DNA of 64,000 bases from Streptomyces roseochromogenus subsp. oscitans DS 12.976 (GTDB taxonomy: Bacteria; Actinomycetota; Actinomycetes; Streptomycetales; Streptomycetaceae). The stretch spans positions 3,273,272 to 3,337,271 of the forward strand of contig NZ_CM002285.1 of assembly GCF_000497445.1 (NCBI RefSeq), written 5' to 3'. Each line of letters starts with the position of its first letter. Position 1 is the first letter of the stretch. The translations under genes were made by a program, and so were the position numbers. This document shows, one piece after another, positions 1 to 9,235 of the stretch. Below the pieces are notes generated by a model. The model was given only the letters and a program-made list of their open reading frames with translations, had not been told where the DNA came from and searched no databases.

Positions 1-819
1 CCCGGCGTTCTCCGAGAAGTACGGCAGGTCGTCACGGCTGCGTTCGCCGCCGGACGCGCCGGGGCGGGAGCCGCCGCCCAGCGGGCCCCCGGCCAGTGCC
101 TCGGTCACGTCGAAGGAGCCGGTGCCGCCGCCGTGCCCGGGGGCGACCGGGCCGCCGGTGGCGCCGGGCAGGCCCTTGCCGTTCGTGGTGCCCGAGCGGG
201 AGGCGCCCGGGACGCTCATGGAGCCGACCACACCGCCGGGACGGCCACCGCCGGAGCGTGCGCCGGTGCCACCGGAGGCACCGGATGCTCCCGGACCACC
301 CGTACGGGTGCCCGGCACACCGGCGGCGGGGGTGGAACCGCTGGCACTGCCGGAACCGCCGGAGCCGCCAGGGGCACCGGAACCGCTGGGCGTTCCCGCC
401 GCGTTCGTGCCACCGCCGCCCGGACCGCCCTTGCCGCCGCCGGACTTGCGGGGCGCGAACCAGTCGCTGGTCTTCTCCTCGGCCTGGGCCGCGGGCTCGG
501 CGGGCGCCTCCGCGGTGGCCGTACGGTCGGGCGCGGGCCGCGTGTCGGCGGCGGGCGCCTCGTCCCGGGCACCGTCGGAGTCCCCGACGGGCTTGCGCAC
601 GACGACCGGCGGGATGGGCCGGGATCCGGGAATGTTGATCCGGATCCGGGTCGTCAGCGTGGTCTCGGTCTTCTTCTCCTCCGGCCGCGTGGCCGAACGG
701 CCCGCGTCCGTACCGTCATCGGAAGCCATGGGGGTCCCGTACGGCGGCGTGCCGGAGGGGTATGCGGCTCCGCCGCGCCCGTTGGGCCCGGAGGACGGAG
801 TGTCAGTTTCACGACTCAA
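1..819 (-). CDS. Gly/Pro-rich protein, partial (C-terminus outside window)
   Basis: The frame is open for 273 codons from a TTG start at 819, preceded by GGGAGAA about 7 bases upstream, to the window edge. An ATG at 729 in the same frame is an alternative start. The N-terminus is polar (MSRETDTPSSG...), then comes a basic/acidic segment with TRIRINIPGSRP, then a long low-complexity stretch of Gly, Ser, Ala, Pro and Thr (about residues 130-240). No domain is recognised. Similar proteins in Streptomyces usually carry a C-terminal membrane part, which would lie outside the window. It reads in the same direction as mshB and the DUF6113 gene upstream and may be co-transcribed with them. Function is unknown. 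Confidence 0.75.
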   Translation of the reverse strand, partial: MSRETDTPSSGPNGRGGAAYPSGTPPYGTPMASDDGTDAGRSATRPEEKKTETTLTTRIRINIPGSRPIPPVVVRKPVGDSDGARDEAPAADTRPAPDRTATAEAPAEPAAQAEEKTSDWFAPRKSGGGKGGPGGGGTNAAGTPSGSGAPGGSGGSGSASGSTPAAGVPGTRTGGPGASGASGGTGARSGGGRPGGVVGSMSVPGASRSGTTNGKGLPGATGGPVAPGHGGGTGSFDVTEALAGGPLGGGSRPGASGGERSRDDLPYFSENAG

Positions 820-978
820 GGCAGGTTCTCCCAGTTGGCTCCACCGCCCGTTACGACCTGACTGCTCGGGCGGCTCGGCGGCGCGCACCACCATACTGGC
901 CACTTCTGGCGCTTATCCCAGGACCGCTGAGGAAACCCACACCGGACTCGCACGCACGCCGCACCGCGAAGTGGTACG

Positions 979-1395
979 TCACTTCCCAAGTCGGGCAAGG
1001 CCGTCACGAGGTTGCCGCCCGGCACCGACGGTGGCGCAGATCACAGCGAGCGCCATACCGCCGAGCAGGAAGAGATAGGAGCTGCCTCCGGCGGCGAACA
1101 GGAAGTCGCCTTCGGGGCGCGCGGTGGTGAGCAGGATGACGGCGACGATCCAGCCCACCACGGGTGCGACCGCCCCGCCCCGGCCGCCGGTGGTGTACGA
1201 CCCGCCGAGGAACAGCCCGGCCGCGCCCGCGAGGGCGAGTAGCAGCCCGCCGGGGAACCAGGCGGCCTGGACCAGGGTCCCGGCGAGACCGACGACGGCA
1301 CCGAGCAGGAAGAGTCCGACATAAGCGACAACCCGTGCAGCCGAGGGCCGTTGCAGCGGCTGGGCGAGCGGCGAGCCCGGTCCGGTGTTGCTCAT
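979..1395 (-). CDS. DUF6113-like small integral membrane protein
   Basis: A protein of 138 residues with about four hydrophobic segments: [20 protein letters not shown], then [15 protein letters not shown], then [14 protein letters not shown], then [20 protein letters not shown]. The start ATG at 1395 overlaps the mshB stop codon (ATGA), so the two are translationally coupled. The gene is regularly found beside mshB in Streptomyces. The biochemical role is unknown, and the DUF6113 name is from memory of such neighbours. Confidence 0.8.
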   Translation of the reverse strand: MSNTGPGSPLAQPLQRPSAARVVAYVGLFLLGAVVGLAGTLVQAAWFPGGLLLALAGAAGLFLGGSYTTGGRGGAVAPVVGWIVAVILLTTARPEGDFLFAAGGSSYLFLLGGMALAVICATVGAGRQPRDGLARLGK

Positions 1396-2330
1396 GAGGT
1401 CTCCTCGATGCCGATGCCGGTGCCGACGCCAGGGCCTGAACCGACGCGGAGTCCGTGCCCGTGTCCGTGCCCGTGCTCGTGCCCGAGGCCGACTCCGGCG
1501 AACAGGTCGGTCTCCCCGGGCTCGGCCGTGCCCCGTACCAACTCGTAGTACTCGGTGGTGAACAGCGGCTGGGCCAGTTCGTTGGAGAGCGCGAAGTACG
1601 GCTCGGCCACGTCGATCTGGGTGGCGTGGGCGCGCATCGCGGCGGCCTTGGCGGCGGCGAAGGCGGCGCCGTCGACAGCCGTGGTGATCCGCTCGTCGTC
1701 CACCACGCCGGGTACGTCGGCCACGGACGCGCTCTTGTCGAACGGCAGCCCGGGCAGCTCGTCCTGGAGGCGGGCGAAGGAGTCCTCGGCGACGGAGCGC
1801 GGGACGCGGTTCCAGTAGACCTTGTCGATCCGGTGCCCGTGCCGGTCCGCCAGTTCGACGGCGCGCATGGCGACGCGGTGGGCCTGGATGTGGTCCGGGT
1901 GGCCGTAGCCCCCCTGGTCGTCGTAGGTGACGAGGACCTGGGGGCGGACCTCCAGGATCACCTCGACGAGATGGCCGGCGGCCTGGTCCACATCGGCCTG
2001 CCAGAAGCACCCGGGGTCGTCATTGTCCGGAATGCCCATCATCCCGGAGTCGCCGTACCGACCGGCCCCGCCGAGCAGCCGGGCGTCACTCACGCCCAGC
2101 GCGCGCACGGCCTCGGCCAGCTCGCCGCGCCGGTGGGCGCCCAGCGCGGGCCCCGTCAGATGCCGCAGCCCGGGCGGGATGACCTCGCCCCGCTCGCCGA
2201 GCGTGCAGGTGACCAGGGTCACGTGCGCGCCCTCGGCCGCATACCTGGCCATCGTGGCGCCGTTGTTGATCGACTCGTCGTCCGGGTGGGCGTGCACCAG
2301 CAGCAGACGCCGATCGGGCAGTTCCGTCAT
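1392..2330 (-). CDS. mshB: N-acetyl-GlcNAc-Ins deacetylase MshB (mycothiol biosynthesis)
   Basis: A 312-residue member of the LmbE/PIG-L zinc deacetylase family. The metal-site motif AHPDDE is near residues 13-18, and the further zinc-ligand histidine lies in GYGHPDHI. In mycothiol synthesis MshB removes acetyl from GlcNAc-inositol to give GlcN-Ins, the acceptor for cysteine. ATG 2330 was chosen because [19 protein letters not shown] is the normal family start and the upstream extension has no family character. The C-terminus carries a His/Gly-rich run ([11 protein letters not shown]) beyond the core domain, possibly a metal-binding tail. It is coupled to the following membrane protein gene by a 4-base overlap. 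Confidence 0.95.
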   Translation of the reverse strand: MTELPDRRLLLVHAHPDDESINNGATMARYAAEGAHVTLVTCTLGERGEVIPPGLRHLTGPALGAHRRGELAEAVRALGVSDARLLGGAGRYGDSGMMGIPDNDDPGCFWQADVDQAAGHLVEVILEVRPQVLVTYDDQGGYGHPDHIQAHRVAMRAVELADRHGHRIDKVYWNRVPRSVAEDSFARLQDELPGLPFDKSASVADVPGVVDDERITTAVDGAAFAAAKAAAMRAHATQIDVAEPYFALSNELAQPLFTTEYYELVRGTAEPGETDLFAGVGLGHEHGHGHGHGLRVGSGPGVGTGIGIEETS

Positions 2331-2340
2331 GGGACCCACC

Positions 2341-2663
2341 CTACGAGGCCGCTCCGCCCTCTCCGCCACGGCTCGCGTCCTCGCGGCGCGGCACATCGGT
2401 TCGGACCAGCGGCCCGGCGAGCAGGGCAGCGAGCCGGACACCGACGGTCACGTACCAGAGGTGGCGGGGGTGGACCACGGCCGAGAACAGCGCCGAGCTG
2501 ATCGCTTCGCCCAGGTGCTGGGCCGTGACGAGGGCTGCCGGGGACCCGCCGGAGTGCCGGGGGCGTCGGTGTCGGTGTCGAGGGAGAAAACCGGCATGAA
2601 GGCGATGCCGAGTCCGAAGCCGATGACGGACATGACGGGCAGCTCGGTCACGGAGCCTCCGTC
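2341..2663 (-). pseudogene. MFS transporter C-terminal remnant, frameshifted
   Basis: Read on the minus strand, SVIGFGLGIAFMPVFSL matches a transmembrane segment of DHA2-type MFS exporters. The frame is then lost near 2560. One frame over, the match continues (ALVTAQHLGEAISSALFSAV, then [17 protein letters not shown]) to a TAG at 2341-2343. Both halves together look like the last two helices of a drug exporter. Nothing of the first ten or so helices is present, so this is a decayed fragment fused to the kinase remnant upstream. It ends 10 bases before mshB, so the mshB promoter probably lies within or beyond it. Confidence 0.7.
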
Positions 2664-3451
2664 CGACACCCCGCCGGCCAAGCGCCGGTGCCCGGCCGGT
2701 TCCGTCGTCGTGCGCTCGGCCGCCGCCTGGCGAGGGGTGAGCCGCTCGGCCGGGGCCTTGTGCGAACAGGCCCGGACGAGGTCGAGCCGCGACTCGGGCA
2801 CGCCGGTCAGGTCCGCCTCGTCCTCGGCGACCCGGAAGAGATGGGCGTTCAAGCCGGTCTCCGCGGAGCCGAAGAGAAGACGTCCGGTGGCCGCGTGGAC
2901 AAGAGCGACGCCGAGGCAGAACACATCGCTGGCGGGCGTGAGTTCAAAGCCTCTGACCTGTTCCGGCGGCATGAAGCCGGGCGAGCCGATCAGCATGCCG
3001 GTGCGGGTGTGCAGACTGTTCCCGGTGAGCCTGTCCATCGCCCGGGCGATGCCGAAGTCGATGACGCGGGGGCCGTCGGCGGCGACGAGGACGTTGGACG
3101 GTCTGAGGCCACGGCGGATCAGGCCGGCCCCGTGCACGGCCTGCGAGGCGAGGGCGAGCCGGTTGGCGAGCGAGTGGGCCGATGCTCGGGCAGTGGCCCG
3201 AAGTCCCTGGCGACCACGGAGTGCGGAGTGCGGATCGGGTCCGGGAATGTACCGGGTCGCCAACCAGGGGACGGCGGCCTCCGGGTCGGCGTCGAGCACG
3301 GCCGCCGGCCAACTCCCGCCCACCCGCCGGGCTGCGGCCACTTCCCGGGCGAACCGCCTGCGGTACTCGTCCTCCGCGGCACTCGGCCTCTTCGGGTCGG
3401 GTCACCGGCGAGGAGCTGGTCCAGCGTTGGAAGGTGGTGCAACTGACCCAC
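2664..3451 (-). pseudogene. Ser/Thr protein kinase remnant (Pkn type) lacking the ATP-binding N-lobe
   Basis: The segment GLRPSNVLVAADGPRVIDFG followed by IGSPGFMPPEQ and SDVFCLGVALVHAATG is the C-lobe of a Streptomyces Pkn kinase. The catalytic HRD motif reads IRRG, so the Asp is missing. At the 5' end, a typical kinase opening (LDQLLAGDPTRRG) is joined out of frame to the region that follows the N-lobe (DEYRRRFAREVAAARR). About 60 residues including the Gly-rich loop and the VAIK lysine have been deleted. The frame runs straight into the MFS remnant. It cannot be an active kinase. Confidence 0.75.
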
Positions 3452-3488
3452 CGGGCGCGAGGGCTCCTCCGAACTTGGCCCCGCCGGC

Positions 3489-3683
3489 TCAGAACTTGAT
3501 GCTGCCGATCATGCTCGCGACATTCGTCGTGAGTTGACTGATCGTGGGCGCGATGGTCGAGGAGGCGAGATAGAAGCCGAGCAGGATGCAGATGACGGCA
3601 TGACCGCCCTTCAGTCCCGACTTCTTGATCAACAGGAAGACGATGATCGCCAGCAGCACCACCGCCGAAATCGAGAGTGCCAC
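3489..3683 (-). CDS. Small membrane protein, 64 aa
   Basis: A GTG start at 3683 with a strong GGAGGTGA ribosome binding site 7 bases upstream. The protein has one clear N-terminal transmembrane segment (LSISAVVLLAIIVFLLI), a short basic turn (KKSGLKGGH) and a second hydrophobic segment (AVICILLGFYLAS), then a polar tail ending GSIKF. I recall near-identical short proteins in many streptomycetes but know no function. The good start signal and hydrophobic pattern support a real gene. Confidence 0.75.
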   Translation of the reverse strand: MALSISAVVLLAIIVFLLIKKSGLKGGHAVICILLGFYLASSTIAPTISQLTTNVASMIGSIKF

Positions 3684-3847
3684 GGCGGCTCACCTCCAAA
3701 GATCGCCAGATCTAGATCAGTAGAGCAAATCCATGCAGACGCCAGCAGGTTCATACCCACACAGCGGTAGTGATCATAACTATCCGTGCTCGCGCATCGC
3801 GCGGCGCACGGCCGCACAAGGGGGCGCATGGCCAATATGGTCGGGGT

Positions 3848-5974
3848 ATGACGACCGAGTCTGACTCCTTCCCCCGCCGGCACGCCAGGACCCAGCGATT
3901 CACGCTCGGCGCGCCGCGTGCGTTCACCGTGGCGCCCGACGGTTCGCGTGTCGCGTACCTGCGCTCCGCCTCCGGCACCGACCGCGCCAACTCCCTCTGG
4001 ATCATGGACCTCCCGGAGGGCACGGAACGCCCGGCGGCCGATCCGGGCACCCTGCTCGGCGGCGCCTCCGAAGAACTCTCGACCGAGGAGCGGGCGCGCC
4101 GTGAGCGCAGCCGGGAGGGGGGTGCCGGCATCGTCGGCTATGCCACCGACACCGCCCTGGAGTTGGCGTCTTTCGCCTTGTCAGGGCGGCTTTTCACGGC
4201 CGAGCTGCGGGCCGGCACGACACGTGAACTCCGGGTCCCGGGACCGGTGATCGACCCGCGTCCCGCCCCCGACGGCCGGCACATCGCGTATGTCGCGCGG
4301 GGTGCGCTGCGGGTCGTGGGCGCCGAGGGCGAGGACGACCGGGCGCTCGCCGAGCCGGAGTCGGAGCAGATCACCTACGGCCTGGCCGAGTTCGTTGCGG
4401 CCGAGGAGATGGGGCGTGCGCGCGGTTTCTGGTGGGCGCCGGACGGGCGCCGGCTGCTCGTGGCGCGCGTGGACGACACGCCGGTACGGCGGTGGTGGAT
4501 CGCGGACCCGGCCCACCCGGAGCGTGAGCCACTCAACATCGCGTACCCGGCGGCGGGCACACCGAACGCGGACGTACGGCTGTTCGTCGTCGGCCTCGAC
4601 GGGGAGCGCAGCGAGGTGGCGTGGGACCGGTCCCGCTATCCGTATCTGGCCCATGTGCACTGGTCAGCGGCAGGTGCGCCGCTGTTGCTGGTGCAGGCGC
4701 GGGACCAGCGCAGCCAGCTGTTCCTGGCGGTGGACCCGGAGACGGGGGCCACCCGGATGGTGCACGCGGATGAAGATCCAGGTTGGCTTGAATTGTTCGC
4801 TGGAGTGCCCTGCTGGAGCCCCTCAGGGCAGCTTGTCCGCATCGCGGACGAGGGCGGCGCCCGAGTGCTGGCGGTCGGCGAACGGCCTTTGACCAGCGGC
4901 CAGTTGCACCTGCGTGCCGTCCTGGACGTGGGTCCGGAGGACGTACTGGTTTCCGCCTCTGCGGGCGAGGAGGCCCAGGAGCCGGAGATTGGCGAAGTCC
5001 ATGTGTACCGGGTGAACGAACTGGGCGTGGAGCGCGTATCGCAGGAGCCGGGCGTGCACACGGCGGTACGGGCCGGCGGTGTGACGGTCCTCGTGTCCGC
5101 GACACCGGACCGCCCGGGCACCCGGGCCCAGGTGCTGAGTGACGGAAAACCGACGGCAACTGTCCGGTCGTACGCCGAAGATCCCGGTTTGTCCCCGCGG
5201 GTGACCCTCACCCAAGGGGGCGCACGCCGAATTCCGTGCGCCGTGCTTATGCCACGGGACTACCACGGTGACACTCCCCTGCCCGTCCTCATGGACCCCT
5301 ACGGCGGCCCGCACGGCCAGCGCGTGCTCGCCGCGCACAACCCCCACCTCACCTCGCAGTGGTTCGCCGACCAGGGTTTCGCGGTGATCGTGGCCGACGG
5401 CCGGGGCACGCCGGGGCGCTCGCCGGCCTGGGAGAAGTCGATCCGGGACGAGGTGGCCGCCACCGTACTGCAGGACCAGGTGGACGCGCTGCACGCGCTC
5501 GCCGAACAGTTCCCGCTGGACCTCGGCCGGGTGGCGATCCGCGGCTGGTCCTTCGGCGGCTATCTGGCGGCGCTGGCGGCGCTGCGCCGCCCGGACGTCT
5601 TCCACACGGCGGTCGTCGGCGCCCCGGTCACCGATCTGCGGCTGTACGACACCCACTACCAGGAGCGCTATCTCGGCCTCCCGGACCAGCAGCCGGAGGT
5701 CTACCGCCGCAACTCGGTGATCGACGACGCCGGCCTGGTCGACCCGGCGGAGCCGCACCGCCCGATGATGATCATCCACGGGCTGGCGGACGACAACGTC
5801 GTCGTCGCGCACTCCCTGCGGCTGTCCTCCGCACTGCTCGCCGCGGGCCGCCCGCACGAGGTGCTGCCGCTGTCCGGGGTGACGCACATGACCCCGCAGG
5901 AGACCGTCGCGGAGAACCTGCTGCGGCTGCAGCTTGACTTCCTGCGGCGTTCACTGCCAGGCGGGGACAAATGA
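3848..5974 (+). CDS. S9 family serine peptidase (dipeptidyl-peptidase IV / prolyl oligopeptidase type)
   Basis: A 708-residue cytoplasmic-type peptidase. The first ~440 residues resemble the DPP-IV N-terminal beta-propeller. The C-terminal ~240 residues form the alpha/beta hydrolase domain, with the nucleophile in GWSFGGY (Ser568), Asp648 in IHGLADDNV and His680 in SGVTHMTP. A Glu motif for N-terminus recognition (AAEEMGRARGFWW) sits near residue 190, as in DPP-IV enzymes. ATG 3848 was chosen over an in-frame ATG 78 bases upstream because the upstream peptide is not family-like. The enzyme probably trims peptides, which fits three peptide importers next door. No signal peptide is visible. Confidence 0.92.
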   Translation: MTTESDSFPRRHARTQRFTLGAPRAFTVAPDGSRVAYLRSASGTDRANSLWIMDLPEGTERPAADPGTLLGGASEELSTEERARRERSREGGAGIVGYATDTALELASFALSGRLFTAELRAGTTRELRVPGPVIDPRPAPDGRHIAYVARGALRVVGAEGEDDRALAEPESEQITYGLAEFVAAEEMGRARGFWWAPDGRRLLVARVDDTPVRRWWIADPAHPEREPLNIAYPAAGTPNADVRLFVVGLDGERSEVAWDRSRYPYLAHVHWSAAGAPLLLVQARDQRSQLFLAVDPETGATRMVHADEDPGWLELFAGVPCWSPSGQLVRIADEGGARVLAVGERPLTSGQLHLRAVLDVGPEDVLVSASAGEEAQEPEIGEVHVYRVNELGVERVSQEPGVHTAVRAGGVTVLVSATPDRPGTRAQVLSDGKPTATVRSYAEDPGLSPRVTLTQGGARRIPCAVLMPRDYHGDTPLPVLMDPYGGPHGQRVLAAHNPHLTSQWFADQGFAVIVADGRGTPGRSPAWEKSIRDEVAATVLQDQVDALHALAEQFPLDLGRVAIRGWSFGGYLAALAALRRPDVFHTAVVGAPVTDLRLYDTHYQERYLGLPDQQPEVYRRNSVIDDAGLVDPAEPHRPMMIIHGLADDNVVVAHSLRLSSALLAAGRPHEVLPLSGVTHMTPQETVAENLLRLQLDFLRRSLPGGDK

Positions 5975-6116
5975 GCATCAACTGCGTTAACACGCAGGCA
6001 ACTTCGCCGAAGCGGTACCGATATACGGACGCGGGAGGCTGATCAGCGTACGGCCGTGCGGGTGCCGTGAACGGGCCGGGACGCGCCATGTCGTCCCGGC
6101 CCGTTGCCGTACGCTC

Positions 6117-7163
6117 CTACTCCCCCTGCGTCTCCCCCTCCGCCCGGACCACCTGCTTCTCCTCGGCGAAGTGGCAGGCCGAGTCATGGGCCGCGGGCCC
6201 CGACATGCCCCGGAACACGTCCGGGACCGCCAGGGCCGGGACCTCCACGACACACCGCTCCTGCGCCTTCCAGCAGCGGGTGCGGAAGCGGCAGCCGGAG
6301 GGGATGTTTGTCGGGGACGGCACGTCCCCGGTGAGGATGATCCGCTCGCGGTGTTCGCGCGCCTCGGGGTCCGGGACCGGGACCGCGGAGAGCAGCGCCT
6401 GGGTGTAGGGGTGGGTGGGGTGGTCGTAGATCTCGGGCTCCCGGCCGATCTCCACGATCCGGCCCAGGTACATCACCCCCACCCGGTCGGAGATGTGCCG
6501 GACGATGGACAGGTCGTGCGCGATGAAGACGTAGGACAGGTCGAACTCCGACTGCAGCCGGTCCAGGAGGTTGATGACCTGGGCCTGGACCGAGACGTCG
6601 AGGGCGGACACGGGTTCGTCGGCGACGATGATCGCGGGACGGAGGGCCAACCCGCGTGCAATTCCGATGCGTTGGCGCTGGCCGCCGGAGAACTGGTGCG
6701 GGTAGCGGTTGACGTACTCCGGGTTGAGGCCGACCACGTCCAGCAGCTCCTGGACCCTGCGGCGGCGGTCGCCCTTGGGCGCGACCTCGGGGTGGATGTC
6801 ATACGGCTCCCCGATGATGTCGCCGACCGTCATCCGGGGGTTGAGGGAGGTGTACGGGTCCTGGAAGACCATCTGGATGTCGCGGCGTACGGCCTTCAGC
6901 GCACGGCCGGACAGCTTGGTGATGTCCTCGCCCTTGAATCTGATGGAGCCGGCCGTCGGGCGCTCCAGGCTGCAGAGCATCTTGGCGACCGTCGACTTGC
7001 CGCAGCCCGACTCGCCGACGATGCCTAGGGTTTCGCCCTTGCCGAGCGTGAAGTCGACGCCGTCGACGGCCTTCACCGCGCCGATCTGCTTCTTGAACAG
7101 GATGCCCCGGGTCAGCGGATAGTGCTTGACGAGCCCGGTCACTTCGAGGATCGGCTCAGCCAT
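6117..7163 (-). CDS. Peptide ABC importer ATPase, DppF/OppF type (opp1)
   Basis: 348 residues with Walker [11 protein letters not shown]-loop in [12 protein letters not shown], signature SGGQRQRIG, Walker B IIVADEP, and the H-loop in IAHDLS. The C-terminal oligopeptide-transporter extension has the Cys motif [14 protein letters not shown], typical of the iron-sulfur site in Opp/Dpp ATPases. It is the last gene of a five-gene minus-strand operon, and its start overlaps the preceding ATPase stop by 8 bases. It energises import together with the DppD-type partner. Confidence 0.93.
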   Translation of the reverse strand: MAEPILEVTGLVKHYPLTRGILFKKQIGAVKAVDGVDFTLGKGETLGIVGESGCGKSTVAKMLCSLERPTAGSIRFKGEDITKLSGRALKAVRRDIQMVFQDPYTSLNPRMTVGDIIGEPYDIHPEVAPKGDRRRRVQELLDVVGLNPEYVNRYPHQFSGGQRQRIGIARGLALRPAIIVADEPVSALDVSVQAQVINLLDRLQSEFDLSYVFIAHDLSIVRHISDRVGVMYLGRIVEIGREPEIYDHPTHPYTQALLSAVPVPDPEAREHRERIILTGDVPSPTNIPSGCRFRTRCWKAQERCVVEVPALAVPDVFRGMSGPAAHDSACHFAEEKQVVRAEGETQGE

Positions 7164-8130
7164 TCAGGCACTCCCTCCAGAAATGGCAGGCGCTGCCGCG
7201 CACGTCGGAGACCTCGTACAGCGGGGGTTCGTCGGTGCGGCAGACGTCCTGGGCCATCGGGCAGCGCGGGTGGAAGGAGCAGCCGGGCGGGATGTCCATC
7301 AGGTTCGGCGGCAGGCCCTTGATGGCGTACAGCTCCTGTCCCTTCTGGTCCAGGCGCGGGATGGAGTCCAGCAGGCCGCGGGTGTAGGGGTGGGCGGGCG
7401 CCTTGTAGATGTCACGCACGGGCGCCGACTCGACGATCTTCCCGGCGTACATCACGGCGATCCGGTCGGCCACGTCCGCCACGACGCCCAGATCATGGGT
7501 GATGAGGATCAGCCCCATGTGGTACTCGCGCTGCAACTCCGCGAGCAGGTCCATGACCTGGGCCTGCACGGTGACGTCCAGCGCGGTGGTGGGCTCGTCG
7601 GCGATGATGAGCGCCGGTTCCAGGGCCAGCGCCATGGCGATCATGATGCGCTGGCGCATACCGCCGGAGAACTGGTGCGGATAGTCACGCACCCGCTGGG
7701 CGGCAGCCGGGATGCGCACCCGCTCCATCAGCTCGACGGCCTTGGCCCGCGCGTCCCTCGCCGACATCCCGCGGTGCACGACGAACATCTCGCCCAGCTG
7801 ATCCCCCACAGAGATGACGGGGTTGAGAGCCGACAGGGCGTCCTGGAAGATCATCGCCATCCCGGCGCCCCGGATCTTCCGCCGCTCCTCTTCCCTCAGC
7901 TTCAGCAGATCCTGCCCCTGGAAGAGAATCTGTCCGCCGGTGATCCTGCCCGGCGGCATGTCGAGAATCCCCATCACGGCCTGCGCGGTGACGGACTTGC
8001 CCGACCCCGACTCCCCCAGCACGGCAAGCGTCTCCCCCGCATCGACCTCGTAACTCACCCCGTTGACGGCATGCGCGACCCCGTCCTGGGTCCGGAACTC
8101 CACCTGCAGCTCCCGCACTTCGAGCAGCAC
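7156..8130 (-). CDS. Peptide ABC importer ATPase, DppD/OppD type (opp1)
   Basis: 324 residues. Walker A GESGSGKS, signature SGGMRQRIM, Walker B LIIADEP and H-loop THDLG are all intact. The C-terminal Cys cluster is [14 protein letters not shown]. The GTG start at 8130 has GAGGTGA eight bases upstream. Unlike the other junctions of this operon there is a 124-base gap to the permease gene upstream, filled by a duplicated copy of the gene junction (see the repeat at 8134-8274). Confidence 0.93.
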   Translation of the reverse strand: MLLEVRELQVEFRTQDGVAHAVNGVSYEVDAGETLAVLGESGSGKSVTAQAVMGILDMPPGRITGGQILFQGQDLLKLREEERRKIRGAGMAMIFQDALSALNPVISVGDQLGEMFVVHRGMSARDARAKAVELMERVRIPAAAQRVRDYPHQFSGGMRQRIMIAMALALEPALIIADEPTTALDVTVQAQVMDLLAELQREYHMGLILITHDLGVVADVADRIAVMYAGKIVESAPVRDIYKAPAHPYTRGLLDSIPRLDQKGQELYAIKGLPPNLMDIPPGCSFHPRCPMAQDVCRTDEPPLYEVSDVRGSACHFWRECLNG

Positions 8131-8133
8131 GAG

Positions 8134-8274
8134 CCCATCACCTCACCCTCGGACCGAAGCCACCTCGGCCCCGCGCCGACGGCATGCCGGAAGCAGACCG
8201 GCGACGGGCAGCGCACTCCCCAGGCACACCTGGTGTTTCCTCCAGCACGCCCCATCACCTCAACTTCGGATCGA
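8134..8274. repeat. Imperfect direct repeat of the oppC/oppD gene junction
   Basis: Bases 8134-8157 and 8251-8274 match at 21 of 24 positions (CCCATCACCTCA...TCGGA.CGA), with a period of 117. On the coding strand each copy carries the GGTGATGGG ribosome-site region. The copy next to the permease stop is followed by GTG CTG GAG GAA, a start-like sequence resembling the real ATPase start GTG CTG CTC GAA. The pattern suggests a short tandem duplication of the gene junction that spread two overlapping genes apart. Confidence 0.55.
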
Positions 8275-9235
8275 GAGCGTCGCGGATCGCGTCGCCGAGC
8301 ATGATGAAGGCCAGCACCGTGACGGCCAGGGCGCCCGAGGGCCACAGGAGGGCGTGGGGGGCGTTGCGGACGTAGGGGGACGCGGCGGAGATGTCGATGC
8401 CCCAGGAGACGCTGGGCGGTTTGAGGCCGACGCCGAGATACGACAAGGTCGCCTCCAGCGCGATGTACGTGCCCAGCGCGATGGTCGCCACCACGATCAC
8501 GGGCGCTACGGCGTTCGGGGCGATGTGGCGCAGCAGGATGCGGGAGTCGGAGGCGCCGAGGGCGCGGGCGGCCTGGACGTAGTCGTTCTGTTTGGCGGTG
8601 ATGACCGAGCCGCGCGCGATACGCGAGATCTGCGGCCAGCCGAGCAGCACCATGAACCCGATGACCGGCCAGACGGTGTTGCTCGTCACCACCGACAGCA
8701 GGACGAGACCGCCGAGGACCACCGGGATCGCGAAGAAGATGTCGGTGACCCGGGACAGGATCGAGTCCCAGACGCCGCCGAAGTAGCCCGCCAGGGCCCC
8801 CAGTACCGACCCGGCGACGGCCACCCCGAGCGTCGCCAGCACGCCGACCGTGACGGACGTACGGGCGCCGTACACCGTGCGCGTGTAGACGTTGCAGCCC
8901 TGACCGTCGTAGCCGAAGGGCGCGCCTGGGCCCGCGCCGTCCTGGGCCTTGGCGAGGTCGCACTTCAGAGGGCTGCCGGAGGCGATCGCCGAGGGCCACA
9001 GGGAGATGAGGACGAGGAAGAGGATGACCAGCCCGGAGACGAGGAACACCGGGTTGCGCCGCAGGTCCCGCCACGCGTCCGACCAGAGGCTGCGAGGCTT
9101 GGCTGCCGGGCCCGTGCCCCGCGGTCCACCAGGAGTGCGCTCCAGGGTCGCCGCCTCGCTCGCGCCCAGGTCCATCGCCCCTCCCATACCGGTCCCGGCG
9201 ATCGCCCCCTCGGGCTCGTGCGGCTGCTCAGGCAT
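8255..9235 (-). CDS. Peptide ABC importer permease, DppC/OppC type (opp1)
   Basis: 326 residues. It has a long polar N-terminus, then NPVFLVSGLVILFLVLISLW as the first membrane segment and a BPD_transp_1 core with the EAA-like loop RALGASDSRILLRHIAPN. It ends in the usual GDAIRDALDPKLR. ATG 9235 was chosen because it overlaps the preceding permease stop by 8 bases, matching the tight packing of this operon. Confidence 0.92.
   Translation of the reverse strand: MPEQPHEPEGAIAGTGMGGAMDLGASEAATLERTPGGPRGTGPAAKPRSLWSDAWRDLRRNPVFLVSGLVILFLVLISLWPSAIASGSPLKCDLAKAQDGAGPGAPFGYDGQGCNVYTRTVYGARTSVTVGVLATLGVAVAGSVLGALAGYFGGVWDSILSRVTDIFFAIPVVLGGLVLLSVVTSNTVWPVIGFMVLLGWPQISRIARGSVITAKQNDYVQAARALGASDSRILLRHIAPNAVAPVIVVATIALGTYIALEATLSYLGVGLKPPSVSWGIDISAASPYVRNAPHALLWPSGALAVTVLAFIMLGDAIRDALDPKLR

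Noticed and set aside
1..1078. Several long plus-strand frames over the Gly/Pro-rich gene
   Set aside because: They are anti-sense reflections of a GC-rich minus-strand gene with a good ribosome site and start.
2664..3451. Active Ser/Thr kinase
   Set aside because: The Gly-rich loop, the ATP-binding lysine and the catalytic Asp are all missing.
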